From: Bacillota bacterium
Lineage (GTDB): Bacteria; Bacillota; Clostridia; Christensenellales; Aristaeellaceae
Assembly: GCA_023415715.1 (NCBI GenBank)
Contig: JAEZJP010000046.1
Coordinates: 1-12,915, forward strand
Reading direction: 5' to 3'
DNA length: 12,915 bases
The position numbers and the translations under genes were made by a program. Shown one piece after another: positions 5,791 through 12,892 of this stretch. Each line of letters begins with the position of its first letter. The first letter of the stretch is position 1. The notes beneath the pieces are model-generated. The model worked only from the letters and a program-made list of their open reading frames with translations. It made no database searches and had not been told where the DNA came from.

Positions 5791-6786
5791 GTGTTTCCTG
5801 ATGCCGTCTATTATGAGCCGGATACTTTATCGTATCCCCTGGGGGAATTCCTGAAGGCGAAATATGGCCATGTTCCGTGGATTTTGATAGACAGCCATAA
5901 TAACATCCCCTGCATGCGGGAACAGGAAAACAAGGAGTTCGGCCGCATGAAGCAGCACCTTGTGGTGGGCGTGCGCAAGACGCATAAGTATGTGGAGAAC
6001 CACAAGGTTTCGGACTACCTTGTGCCTTACACATCCTCCGGATGCAGCGCCATGTGTTTGTACTGTTATCTGGTATGCAACTACAACAAATGCTCCTACC
6101 TGAGGGTGTTTGTCAACCGGGAGCAAATGATGAACAAGCTTATCAAGAAGGCTGGTGAAGCCGGCAGAGATCTGACCTTTGAAATCGGCAGCAACAGCGA
6201 TCTCATACTGGAAAATACCATTACGGAAAATTTACCCTGGACCATTGAGACCTTTGCCAGGGCGGAGCGGGGCTTTTTGACTTTTCCCACCAAGTTTGAC
6301 ATGGTGGAGCCGATTTTAAACCTTGACCACCGGGGAAGGACCATCTTCCGCATGAGCGTCAATCCCAGGGAGATCATATCGAAAATCGAACTGGGTACAT
6401 CGCCGCTTTTTGACAGGATACGTGCACTGAACGCTGTTTGCGATGCGGGTTATCCGGCAGGGCTTTTGATTGCGCCTGTGATCCTGGTGGAGGGCTGGCA
6501 GGAAAAGTACAGAGAGCTTCTTTCTGAACTGGCAGATGGGTTGAGCTCAAAAGCTAAAAAATCGCTGTTCATCGAAGTCATTTTCATGACCTATAGCTTT
6601 GTGCACCGGGCCATCAACAGAGAGGCCTTTCCAAATGCGCCGGAACTATACGACCCCTCTCTGGTGACAGGGAGGGGCCGGGGAAAGTATTGCTATAAGG
6701 AGGATCTCCGCAAGGCGGGGGAGGCTTTTTTAAGGGAGGAGATCCGGCGCTATCTGGGGGATATTCGCATTTTGTATGTGGTGTAG
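5791..6786 (+). CDS. splB: Spore photoproduct lyase (radical SAM DNA repair)
   Basis: Repairs the thymine dimer 'spore photoproduct' in germinating spores using a [4Fe-4S] cluster and S-adenosylmethionine. Of 331 residues, SSGCSAMCLYCYL carries the CX3CX2C cluster ligands C85, C89 and C92, followed by the family segment SYLRVFVN (102-109). Later family blocks are RMSVNPREI, ELGTSPLFDRI, GYPAGLLIAPVILVEGW and the C-terminal RGRGKYCYK. I chose GTG 5791 because GGGAGGTG lies 6 bases upstream and the length fits; the frame upstream runs into the terminator and promoter. By eye, the hydrogen-donating cysteine of Bacillus (FEASCTSD, Cys141) is Ser134 here (FEIGSNSD), while extra cysteines C96 and C101 lie beside the cluster. 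It is preceded by a sigma-G-like promoter. Confidence 0.93.
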   Translation: MFPDAVYYEPDTLSYPLGEFLKAKYGHVPWILIDSHNNIPCMREQENKEFGRMKQHLVVGVRKTHKYVENHKVSDYLVPYTSSGCSAMCLYCYLVCNYNKCSYLRVFVNREQMMNKLIKKAGEAGRDLTFEIGSNSDLILENTITENLPWTIETFARAERGFLTFPTKFDMVEPILNLDHRGRTIFRMSVNPREIISKIELGTSPLFDRIRALNAVCDAGYPAGLLIAPVILVEGWQEKYRELLSELADGLSSKAKKSLFIEVIFMTYSFVHRAINREAFPNAPELYDPSLVTGRGRGKYCYKEDLRKAGEAFLREEIRRYLGDIRILYVV

Positions 6787-6833
6787 TTGCTGTGTTTGTT
6801 TGTGCAGGAGTGAACAACATCCGCTTTGATATA

Positions 6834-6968
6834 TTACTCCGTCCCGTGGTAAAAGCGGTGGATAATATGCTCTCTGAGCTTGCCGGATTGCAGCTCGTAA
6901 AGAAAACGGTCCTGCATGTTTCTGTGAATGAAGACGTTCACAAATGCCTGCTCTATTGAAAAAACCAT
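6834..6968 (-). CDS. Small hypothetical protein (44 aa)
   Basis: A 44-codon ORF from ATG 6968, with AAGGAGGA 7 bases upstream, one of the best ribosome binding sites in the window. The product begins MVFSIEQAFVNVFIHRN and continues with a helix-prone, mixed-charge stretch rich in aromatic residues and histidines (RFLYEL, HIIHRFYHG), with no signal peptide or membrane span. I do not recognise a family. It lies 123 bases downstream of the helicase on the same strand and converges with splB, whose stop is 47 bases from its own. I found no clear promoter; it may be read from the helicase transcript. A short imperfect hairpin (6996-7013) lies in its leader. Confidence 0.6.
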   Translation of the reverse strand: MVFSIEQAFVNVFIHRNMQDRFLYELQSGKLREHIIHRFYHGTE

Positions 6969-7091
6969 AAACAAATCCTCCTTATTCCAAGGCATACCCG
7001 ACCTTTGCCGGGTCTGGTATTAAATAGCCGCCATGGATAGGAGGATTGCATACTCGCTTTTAAGTTCAGGCCTTCGGCGAAGAATAAGGCG

Positions 7092-8270
7092 TCACATGTT
7101 TTCAAAAAACGGTTCGCCGTCATCGCCCATCAGGGTGCCCATCTCATCAAAGCGCAGGGGGATAGGCTTGGCAATCAGATATCTTAAAATCTCATCCATG
7201 CGAACGCTGTCGGCAAAGGGTACCAGGGAGAAGGATACGCCGTGCTTTTTGGCCCGGCCTGTGCGGCCGATGCGGTGAAGGTAGTATTCGTTTTCATTGG
7301 GCAGATCATAGTTGATCACGGCTTCCACATCATCTATATCAATGCCGCGGGCGGCAACGTCTGTGGCTACCAGAATCTCAAACTTGCCTTTGCGGAAGGA
7401 TTGCATGACGGCGTTGCGCTGGCTTTGCTTAATATCGCCGTGGATGCAGTCGGCGCTGTACCCGGCATTTTGAAGCCTTGTAGACAGGCGCTGGGTCATG
7501 TCCTTGGTATTGCAGAAGATCATGATCCTGTGGTATACGTTCGCGTCCAGCAGATACAAAAGGTGGTCGTATTTCTTTTCCCGCTGGCTTGTGATGACAT
7601 ATTGGGTAATTTGAGGCCGGTTTTCCTTTGTGGCGGGGATAGTGATCTCCACCGCGTCGTGCTGGAACTTCCAGGCGATAGTCATCACATCCGGATTGGT
7701 GGTGGCGGAGAACATCACCAATTGACGGCCCGCCGGAGCGGCCTCAATGATTTTGGTCACATCCTTCACAAAACCCATTTTCAGCATTTCGTCGGCTTCA
7801 TCCAGCACCATGGTATGAACATGATCCAGCTTTACGGTTCCCCTGTGCATATGGTCCAGAATGCGCCCCGGCGTGGCCACGATGATTTGGGGCTTGCGCT
7901 TGAGCTGCGTCATTTGCTTGGCGATGGGTTGTCCGCCATAAAGAATGGCGATGCGCACCTCCGGGATGAAGGCGGAGAGGCTGCTCAGCTCCTCACCGAT
8001 CTGCAAAGCCAGCTCTCTGGTGGGGCAAAGCACCACCTCCTGGATGCGCTGATCGGTTAAGCTGATATATTCCAGCATAGGAATGCCAAAGGCAGCCGTC
8101 TTGCCCGTACCGGTGGGGGCCAGGGCGATAATATCCTGCCCGGCCATCATGACGGGTATGGTTTTTTGCTGCACCGGGGTGACCTCGGTGAAGCCCATCT
8201 TCTCTACGGCCCTCAATATTTCTTTGCTAAGGTCCAATTGCGAGAAGGAAGCAATGGTGGTTTCGGTCAA
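7092..8270 (-). CDS. DEAD-box ATP-dependent RNA helicase (minimal core)
   Basis: A 392-residue helicase that unwinds RNA duplexes with ATP, probably in ribosome assembly, mRNA turnover or cold adaptation. Motifs in order: Q motif F9 to TPVQ (31-34), Walker A APTGTGKT (51-58), PTRELA (83-88), TPGR (133-136), DEAD (157-160), SAT (188-190), ATDVAARGID (302-311) and HRIGRTGR (332-339). It ends about 50 residues after motif VI, so it lacks the C-terminal extensions or RNA-binding domain of DbpA, DeaD or CshA and is close to a bare two-RecA core. The start is TTG 8270 with AAAGGAG 9 bases upstream; the longer frame runs through the promoter into the next gene. A specific paralogue name cannot be given from sequence alone. 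Confidence 0.94.
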   Translation of the reverse strand: MTETTIASFSQLDLSKEILRAVEKMGFTEVTPVQQKTIPVMMAGQDIIALAPTGTGKTAAFGIPMLEYISLTDQRIQEVVLCPTRELALQIGEELSSLSAFIPEVRIAILYGGQPIAKQMTQLKRKPQIIVATPGRILDHMHRGTVKLDHVHTMVLDEADEMLKMGFVKDVTKIIEAAPAGRQLVMFSATTNPDVMTIAWKFQHDAVEITIPATKENRPQITQYVITSQREKKYDHLLYLLDANVYHRIMIFCNTKDMTQRLSTRLQNAGYSADCIHGDIKQSQRNAVMQSFRKGKFEILVATDVAARGIDIDDVEAVINYDLPNENEYYLHRIGRTGRAKKHGVSFSLVPFADSVRMDEILRYLIAKPIPLRFDEMGTLMGDDGEPFFENM

Positions 8271-8307
8271 AATCGGAGGCTCCTTTACCTGATTGGTGAA
8301 CAGTTTT

Positions 8308-8335
8308 ATTGTAACACAAACCCATGAAATTACAA
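8308..8335 (-). promoter_or_regulatory. Sigma-A promoter of the helicase gene
   Basis: TTGTAA (8335-8330), a 16-base spacer and TACAAT (8313-8308) on the minus strand. The leader would be about 30 bases, too short for the long cold-shock leaders of some helicase genes. Confidence 0.7.
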
Positions 8336-8364
8336 GCCGAGCGCTTAAGCAGTAAGGTTTAGCA

Positions 8365-8622
8365 TCATTCAGCCTTTTTACTGGCCTCCAGGCAAGCCAA
8401 AATGGCTTTGGAAAGCTGGTCCGGGCAGGATGTATTGCCTTGGCAGGCGATATTGGCCAAGCGTCCGGCCACATCCAATGCATTCTGGCCGATGACCATA
8501 CGGCTTAGACCCTGGCTGTTGCCGTTGCATCCGCCCACAAAGGAACAGGCGGTGATAATGCCATCAGTGATTTCCAATTGAAGCTGTTTGGCGCAGGTGC
8601 CCCGCATTTTATAAGTGAACAT
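8365..8622 (-). CDS. TSCPD-domain protein (TIGR03905-like)
   Basis: An 85-residue protein consisting of a single TSCPD domain, the small cysteine-rich domain also found at the C-terminus of some class II ribonucleotide reductases. The name-giving motif is present as NTSCPDQL (63-70). Other cysteines are C10, C26, C32, C60 and C77, and GGCNGN (30-35) is typical of the stand-alone family. Its function is unknown; the cysteines suggest metal binding or redox. ATG 8622 has GGAGGTG 5 bases upstream; the frame continues upstream only in the shadow of the divergent gene. It lies upstream of the helicase on the same strand, but the helicase has its own promoter. Confidence 0.9.
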   Translation of the reverse strand: MFTYKMRGTCAKQLQLEITDGIITACSFVGGCNGNSQGLSRMVIGQNALDVAGRLANIACQGNTSCPDQLSKAILACLEASKKAE

Positions 8623-8636
8623 ATAAACACCTCCGG

Positions 8637-8664
8637 TAAATAAAACATAGAAACATTCTGTAAA
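8637..8664 (-). promoter_or_regulatory. Weak candidate promoter of the TSCPD gene
   Basis: TTTACA (8664-8659), 16 bases, TATTTA (8642-8637) on the minus strand. The start would lie near the ribosome binding site, giving a very short leader. Support is modest. Confidence 0.3.
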
Positions 8665-8720
8665 CGGCCGCGTGAATCCTTCAAGCCACCCCATAAGGAA
8701 AGCCCTATCTTTCCTTTCGC

Positions 8721-8748
8721 ACCCCGCAGGCCCTCCGCTCATAAAATA
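8721..8748 (+). promoter_or_regulatory. Candidate sigma-K-like promoter of the beta-propeller gene
   Basis: AC at 8721-8722, 17 bases, then CATAAAATA (8740-8748), fitting the late mother-cell sigma-K pattern AC-16/17-CATAnnnTA. The pattern is short and can arise by chance; no good sigma-A alternative is visible. Confidence 0.3.
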
Positions 8749-8788
8749 CAGCATGAGACCCTGACGGGGAGATGAAGGGGCGCGGCGC

Positions 8789-9652
8789 ATGCAACCTGTC
8801 ATTTGGATTGCCGATAGGGAACTGGGTCTTTTTTTATGGAGCCGGGATGATTTCCGGCAGATTCCCTGTGCCCTGAACTTGCCGCATGCTCCCTGCCCGG
8901 CCATGCCGCAGTTTTTCTGCGCCTGCAAAAAACGGGACATGGTGCAGCGGTTTATTTTTGGGGAAGGGAACTGGAAGGCGGAGGGAGAATTTCCTGCGCC
9001 GCCGGGGCTGGAATGCATGCAATCATCCCCGGAAGGGGGATGGCTGTATCTTTTAAGCGGTGAAGCGGATAGTTTGCATACGGTGGCGGCGGCAACGGGA
9101 GAGCTTTTGTACGGCAATGAAGCGGGCGTGTATCCACGCAGCGTTCAGGTCCATCCCACCGGAAAGCTGGTGGCTGTGGCCGGCGGCGCCGCGGGGGAAG
9201 TGCTGCTTTTTCAGGCGCCGTCCCTGAACCTGTACCGGCGCATTTCCGTACCCGGCATTGCATGCCAGGCGGCTTTCGTAGAGGGCGGCCTGGCGGTGCT
9301 GTGCGCTGTAGAGGACGGGGAAGTGCAGACACTGCTGGGCTTTATAGCAGGCAACCGAACCATTATGGAGGAGGTGGTCATGCTGCCGGGCCTGCCAGGG
9401 GCGCTCCAGCCGCTGCCGGACGGCACGGTGCTGGCCGGTTCCGTTGGGACGCTGGCAAAGGCTTCGCTTCGTCAAAAGACGGTGGTGTGGCGGTCTGACA
9501 GCTTCGGGCTGCCCGGCACGCTCAGCGTACGGGGGGAAGAGGTGCTTGTAAGCGATCCTTTATCCGGCCGGGTGATACTGATGAACTGGCGGAAACCCAG
9601 GGATCAGCATCTTGTGTATGAAGGCGCTGAGCCGGAAGCAGTGTTCCAATGA
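8789..9652 (+). CDS. Beta-propeller-like cytosolic protein of unknown function
   Basis: A 287-residue protein with no signal peptide or membrane segment. It is built of repeated beta-rich units of about 40 residues, such as SSPEGGWLYLLSGEADSLHTV (79-99), VQVHPTGKLVAVAGGAAGEVLLF (119-141) and LQPLPDGTVLAGSVGTLAKA (206-225), each with the 'P-x-G-x-x-x' turn and strand pattern of WD40/YVTN propellers. There are too few clear repeats to count blades. A cysteine cluster (C27, C36, C44, C46) near the N-terminus is unusual. The ribosome binding site (AAGGGG, 8 bases before ATG) is modest. It diverges from the TSCPD gene. The specific role is unknown; a possible sporulation promoter hints at a late sporulation role, which is inference. 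Confidence 0.72.
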   Translation: MQPVIWIADRELGLFLWSRDDFRQIPCALNLPHAPCPAMPQFFCACKKRDMVQRFIFGEGNWKAEGEFPAPPGLECMQSSPEGGWLYLLSGEADSLHTVAAATGELLYGNEAGVYPRSVQVHPTGKLVAVAGGAAGEVLLFQAPSLNLYRRISVPGIACQAAFVEGGLAVLCAVEDGEVQTLLGFIAGNRTIMEEVVMLPGLPGALQPLPDGTVLAGSVGTLAKASLRQKTVVWRSDSFGLPGTLSVRGEEVLVSDPLSGRVILMNWRKPRDQHLVYEGAEPEAVFQ

Positions 9653-9952
9653 TTGCACCGCTTCCCGTTCCGATAACGCCCAGCACCCCAAAGGGGTGAT
9701 GGGTTCGGCCTGGCCATTTCAAAATGGCACATGCCTAGGCCTGCCGGTGGCAGGCCCTTATTGCCGATTTCCGCGGATCTTCGGCAATCCGGAATGGTCA
9801 TTGGTGCTTTAGGTTTTTGAATGTTAACGAAGTTTTCTTGGCAGGGTGAGTGAGCCAAGCGCCGCCAGTGGCGGATGAAGCGAGGCGAAGGAATCAAGCG
9901 AAACGAGCGATGCAAGCGGTAGCGCAGCAGCGCGACGATTGAGCTTGCGGAA
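9653..9952. repeat. Gene-free region dense in perfect hairpins
   Basis: No credible gene. Perfect inverted repeats follow one another: CACCCC/GGGGTG (9684-9698), GCCATTT/AAATGGC (9713-9728), GGCCTGCC/GGCAGGCC (9738-9756, 3-base loop), ATTGCCGA/TCGGCAAT (9760-9788) and CCGCC/GGCGG (9862-9874). From about 9840 the sequence turns purine-rich with repeated GCGA/AAGCG words (AAGCGAGGCGAAGG, AAGCGAAACGAGCGA). No T runs follow the hairpins, so they are not ordinary terminators. It resembles an interspersed intergenic element or a non-coding RNA locus; copy number cannot be judged from one window. Confidence 0.6.
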
Positions 9953-9986
9953 GGGGAGGGCCTCTTTTTCAAAAGAAGCCCTCCCC
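9953..9986. terminator. Long GC-rich hairpin after the oxidoreductase operon
   Basis: GGGGAGGGC-CTCTTTT pairs with AAAAGA-AGCCCTCCCC, a stem of about 16 bp. It starts 25 bases after the gamma-subunit stop codon (minus strand), so it may end or stabilise that transcript, though no T run follows on either side. It may instead be the end of the hairpin-rich element. Confidence 0.5.
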
Positions 9987-10011
9987 GCATATCTTTAATG
10001 AATTCTTCTTG

Positions 10012-10557
10012 CTACATCGCCTTACGGACCTCTTCCATACCGGCTTCCATGGCTTTGCGGTTAAGAGGAAGCAGGTCGGCCTTCTTTTCCCCAAAGACGT
10101 CCTTCAAGGCATCCATGGCACTGTCCAGGCTGATGGCATCCGTGGCTGCGATAATGGCGCCCAGCATGACCATGTTGGCTACGCGGCCGTTGCCCAGGGA
10201 TTCCGCAATGTCATTGCAGGGGATGGGCAGGACTTTGATATCCTTGCGCTGGGGTTTTGAGTCTATCAGGGAAGTGTTGTACAAGAGCAGTCCGCCGTTT
10301 TCCATGGTGGGTTCAAACTTCGTAAGGGAGGGCAGGTTCATGATGACGGCGACGGGCGGCTCCGTTACAAGGGGGCTGCCGATGGGTTCGTCGCTGATGA
10401 CAACCGCGCAATTGGCCTCACCGCCCCGCATTTCCGGGCCATAGCTGGGCATCCAGCTTACGTTTTTTCCTTCATGCATGGCTGCCTTGGCCATGAGCTG
10501 GCCGATGAGCAGTATGCCCTGGCCGCCGAATCCTGCGATCAGGAATTGGGCTTCCAT
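10012..10557 (-). CDS. 2-oxoacid:ferredoxin oxidoreductase, gamma subunit
   Basis: The 181-residue gamma subunit of a four-subunit 2-oxoacid oxidoreductase. It has the nucleotide/CoA-binding-like GFGGQG (9-14) and the conserved YGPEMRGGEANC (39-50) that mark the POR_N-gamma fold. In the complex it contributes to the CoA-dependent release of the acyl product. It is the last gene of the operon; ATG 10557 lies one base after the beta-subunit stop, with GGAGGTG 7 bases upstream inside the end of the beta gene, so translation is coupled. Length and motifs are normal. Known relatives are named KorC or VorC, depending on substrate. Confidence 0.93.
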   Translation of the reverse strand: MEAQFLIAGFGGQGILLIGQLMAKAAMHEGKNVSWMPSYGPEMRGGEANCAVVISDEPIGSPLVTEPPVAVIMNLPSLTKFEPTMENGGLLLYNTSLIDSKPQRKDIKVLPIPCNDIAESLGNGRVANMVMLGAIIAATDAISLDSAMDALKDVFGEKKADLLPLNRKAMEAGMEEVRKAM

Positions 10558-10558
10558 G

Positions 10559-11296
10559 TCAGCCCACCTCCTTTTTCACGCCCAGGGGATACTGGGGTAT
10601 CATGTTGCTTTCCAACCATCCCAAAGCCTCCTTGGGCGTCATGCCCCAGTTGGTGGGGCAGGTGGACAGGACTTCCACCATCGAGAACCCTTTTCCCTGG
10701 GCCTGCATCTCGAACGCCTTTTTGATGGCTTTCTTGGCCTCCAGAATATGCTTGACATCATGGGTGGAAACGCGGGCGATGTAAGCGGGGCCGTCCAGGG
10801 TGGCCAGCATTTCGCTGACCCTTATTGGATAGCCGCAGTGATCCACATCCCGGCCGTAGGGAGAGGTGGTGGTCACCTGCCCCGGCAGGGTGGTGGGGGC
10901 CATCTGGCCGCCGGTCATGCCATAGATGGCGTTGTTCACAAAAATCACGGTGATCTTTTCGCCCCGGGTGGCGGCATGCACGATTTCCGCTGCGCCGATG
11001 GAGGCCAGGTCGCCGTCGCCCTGATAGGTGAAAACGATGTGATCGGGATGCACCCTCTTGATGCCGGTGGCCACCGCAGGGGCCCGGCCGTGGGACGCTT
11101 GCATCATATCGCAGTTGAAATAATCATAGGCAAAAACCGCACAGCCCACCGGCGCCACGCCGATGGCCTTGTCCTGCATATTCAGTTCCTCAATGGCTTC
11201 TCCCACCAGCCGGTGGATGATGCCATGGGTGCAGCCGGGGCAGTAGTGCATAGGCTTGTCGGTGAGCATTTTTGTTTTTTCAAAGACAATTGCCAT
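10559..11296 (-). CDS. 2-oxoacid:ferredoxin oxidoreductase, beta (TPP-binding) subunit
   Basis: The 245-residue beta subunit binds thiamine diphosphate and a proximal iron-sulfur cluster. HYCPGCTHG (17-25) gives two conserved cysteines; C52 in PVGCAV is also conserved. YQGDGDLASIGAAEI (91-105) through VIFVNNAIYGMTGGQM (117-132) is the TPP/Mg2+ motif (GDGD...NN). ATG 11296 directly follows the alpha-subunit stop with no gap; GGGAGGG lies 7 bases upstream. With the alpha subunit it forms the catalytic core that oxidatively decarboxylates a 2-oxoacid to acyl-CoA, reducing ferredoxin. Confidence 0.95.
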   Translation of the reverse strand: MAIVFEKTKMLTDKPMHYCPGCTHGIIHRLVGEAIEELNMQDKAIGVAPVGCAVFAYDYFNCDMMQASHGRAPAVATGIKRVHPDHIVFTYQGDGDLASIGAAEIVHAATRGEKITVIFVNNAIYGMTGGQMAPTTLPGQVTTTSPYGRDVDHCGYPIRVSEMLATLDGPAYIARVSTHDVKHILEAKKAIKKAFEMQAQGKGFSMVEVLSTCPTNWGMTPKEALGWLESNMIPQYPLGVKKEVG

Positions 11297-12364
11297 TTAC
11301 TTTCCCTCCCCGCTGATGGTTTGTATTTGATCCATCACTTCACGTACGCTGGGCACCATGCCGCCGGTGCGCCCGAAGAAGTGAACGGGCTTTGCGCCAT
11401 TTACTGCCAGGCGAACATCCTCAACCATCTGCCCCATGCTCATTTCCACAGTAAGGAAAGCGCGGGCATGCTTCGCTGCATCCGCAATGGCCTTATCAGG
11501 GAAAGGCCACAATGTGATGGGCCGGATAAGCCCCACCTTCATGCCTGCCGCCCTTAATTTGCGCATAGCGCTTCTTGCGACCCTGGCGGTGGTGCCATAG
11601 GCTACAAGTATATAATCGGCGTCTTCCACAAGCTCGGTCTGAACGCGCACCTCGTTTTGCGTCATCAGGTCGTACTTCTTTTGAAGCTTCAGGTTGTGCT
11701 TTTCCAGTACGGCGGGATCGATGTACAGGCTGTTGATAATGGCCCGCCCGCTTTTATGGCCGGCCCCGGCTGCCCAGGTCTTTTCCTTAAGATCCTTGGC
11801 GGGGACATAGTCGGGCATCTGCACCGGCTCCATCATCTGACCGATAAGGCCGTCGCCCATGACCAAAACAGGGTTGCGGTAGCGGTCGGCGATGTCAAAG
11901 GCAAGCTGGGTCAGCTCCACAGCTTCCTGTACGGAGGCTGGCGCCAGCACCACCATCCGGTAGTCGCCATGGCCGCCGCCCCGGGTGCTCTGAAAATAAT
12001 CGCTTTGGGCGGGCTGAATGGACCCCAGGCCCGGGCCGCCGCGGACCATGTTCACGATCACGCAAGGGAGTTCCGCTCCTACTATATAACTGATACCTTC
12101 CTGCTTGAGGCTGATCCCCGGGCTCGAGGAGGATGTCATGACCCGCGCGCCGGCACCGGCTGCACCGTAAACCATGTTGATGGCTGCCACTTCGCTTTCA
12201 GCCTGAAGGTAGCAGCCGTCCTCCTTGGGCATGCGCTGGGACATGTATTCGGGAATCTGGTTCTGCGGCGTGATGGGATAGCCAAAGAAAAACCGGCAGC
12301 CAGCCTGGATGGCGGCTTCGGCGATGGCCTCGTTGCCCTTCATAAGCATTTTTTCCTGAGCCAA
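11297..12364 (-). CDS. vorB: 2-oxoacid:ferredoxin oxidoreductase, alpha subunit (VorB/KorA-like)
   Basis: The 355-residue alpha subunit. Signatures are GYPITPQNQIPEY (28-40), the AESEVAAINMVYGAAGAGARVMT region (55-77) and TSSSSPGISLKQEG (77-90), followed by RGGPGLGSIQPAQSD (108-122), which is the form I associate with the 2-oxoisovalerate (VorB) class in Clostridia, not the GGPSTG form of many KorA proteins. It would therefore favour branched-chain 2-oxoacids from valine, leucine and isoleucine, but substrate cannot be fixed by eye; 2-oxoglutarate is the main alternative. The start is TTG 12364, 8 bases after AGGAGG, giving the family-typical N-terminus before LMKGNEAI. The ribosome binding site overlaps the delta-subunit stop codon. 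Confidence 0.9.
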   Translation of the reverse strand: MAQEKMLMKGNEAIAEAAIQAGCRFFFGYPITPQNQIPEYMSQRMPKEDGCYLQAESEVAAINMVYGAAGAGARVMTSSSSPGISLKQEGISYIVGAELPCVIVNMVRGGPGLGSIQPAQSDYFQSTRGGGHGDYRMVVLAPASVQEAVELTQLAFDIADRYRNPVLVMGDGLIGQMMEPVQMPDYVPAKDLKEKTWAAGAGHKSGRAIINSLYIDPAVLEKHNLKLQKKYDLMTQNEVRVQTELVEDADYILVAYGTTARVARSAMRKLRAAGMKVGLIRPITLWPFPDKAIADAAKHARAFLTVEMSMGQMVEDVRLAVNGAKPVHFFGRTGGMVPSVREVMDQIQTISGEGK

Positions 12365-12376
12365 TGTAACCGCCTC

Positions 12377-12583
12377 CTATTTCTCTACCGTGATCACGCA
12401 GTCGGGGCACATCCTGGCACAAAAAGCACAGCCGATGCATTGCGCCTGATCCGTGCACTCCGCAGGATGATATCCACGGCTGTTGACTTCTTTTTTGGCT
12501 AAGATAAGTATCTTGCGCGGACACGCATCCACGCACAGGCCGCAGCCCTTGCACAGATCGGCCTGAAAAGTTACTTTGGCCAT
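12377..12583 (-). CDS. 2-oxoacid:ferredoxin oxidoreductase, delta (2[4Fe-4S] ferredoxin) subunit
   Basis: A 68-residue two-cluster ferredoxin. CKGCGLCVDACP (11-22) and CIGCAFCARMCP (49-60) are two complete CX2CX2CX3CP motifs; C43 and C62 are extra. It passes electrons from the TPP site to free ferredoxin. It is the first gene of the operon (order delta, alpha, beta, gamma in transcription). I chose ATG 12583, 9 bases after AAAAGGAGG; the upstream frame runs back through the leader and promoter. The presence of a separate small delta subunit fits KorD/VorD enzymes, as distinct from the single-chain pyruvate enzyme typical of Clostridia. Confidence 0.94.
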   Translation of the reverse strand: MAKVTFQADLCKGCGLCVDACPRKILILAKKEVNSRGYHPAECTDQAQCIGCAFCARMCPDCVITVEK

Positions 12584-12631
12584 GGTCGCTTGCCTCCTTT
12601 TAAAACGGACCCATTCGGTTCGTGTTCTTAC

Positions 12632-12659
12632 ATTATACAATACGAAACTTGCTTGTCAA
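12632..12659 (-). promoter_or_regulatory. Sigma-A promoter of the oxidoreductase operon
   Basis: Perfect TTGACA (12659-12654) and perfect TATAAT (12637-12632) with a 16-base spacer. Transcription would start near 12625, giving a leader of about 42 bases. The strength fits a central metabolic enzyme. Confidence 0.92.
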
Positions 12660-12892
12660 TCAATAACGCGCTCCAGTAAAGGCGCAGCCCCTAATTTCGG
12701 AAGGTTTTAGAACACATGGAAGCGCTTGATATAAGGCTCGTTATGATCATGTAAATCCCCGAACAAAAAAACAGCGAAAGCGCAAAACAAAGATATATCA
12801 TGCAATTTTCCGAACGTTTTTTATCATCAAAACTGGAATGTACGTGGAAAATATTGAGTCGAAAAAAAGTGAATTTTATCGTGAAAAATGGG
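12660..12892. other. AT-rich intergenic stretch, no convincing gene
   Basis: No feature with a ribosome binding site is visible. The DNA becomes AT-rich toward the right. Open frames exist on both strands (minus, from the window edge to TAG at 12691; plus, from ATG 12838 to the edge), but neither has a ribosome binding site. A weak hairpin with a T run (GCG-CTTT-CGC then TTTTTTT on the minus strand, 12784-12767) could end a minus-strand transcript entering from the right. Confidence 0.5.

Noticed and set aside
4911..6786. F420-linked DNA photorepair system formed by the CofE-like gene and splB
   Set aside because: Spore photoproduct lyase uses SAM and an iron-sulfur cluster, not a deazaflavin, and a terminator and different promoter classes separate the genes.
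7242..8060. 272-residue plus-strand open frame opposite the helicase
   Set aside because: Shadow of the DEAD-box gene; its His/Gly/Val-rich composition is typical of antisense translation.
9604..9990. 128-residue minus-strand open frame across the hairpin-rich region
   Set aside because: It overlaps the end of the propeller gene, reads through every hairpin, and its composition looks non-coding. I treat the region as a structured element instead.
10478..12502. Two long plus-strand open frames (10478-11557, 11657-12502) opposite the oxidoreductase genes
   Set aside because: Both are antisense to subunits with complete family motifs and start without ribosome binding sites.
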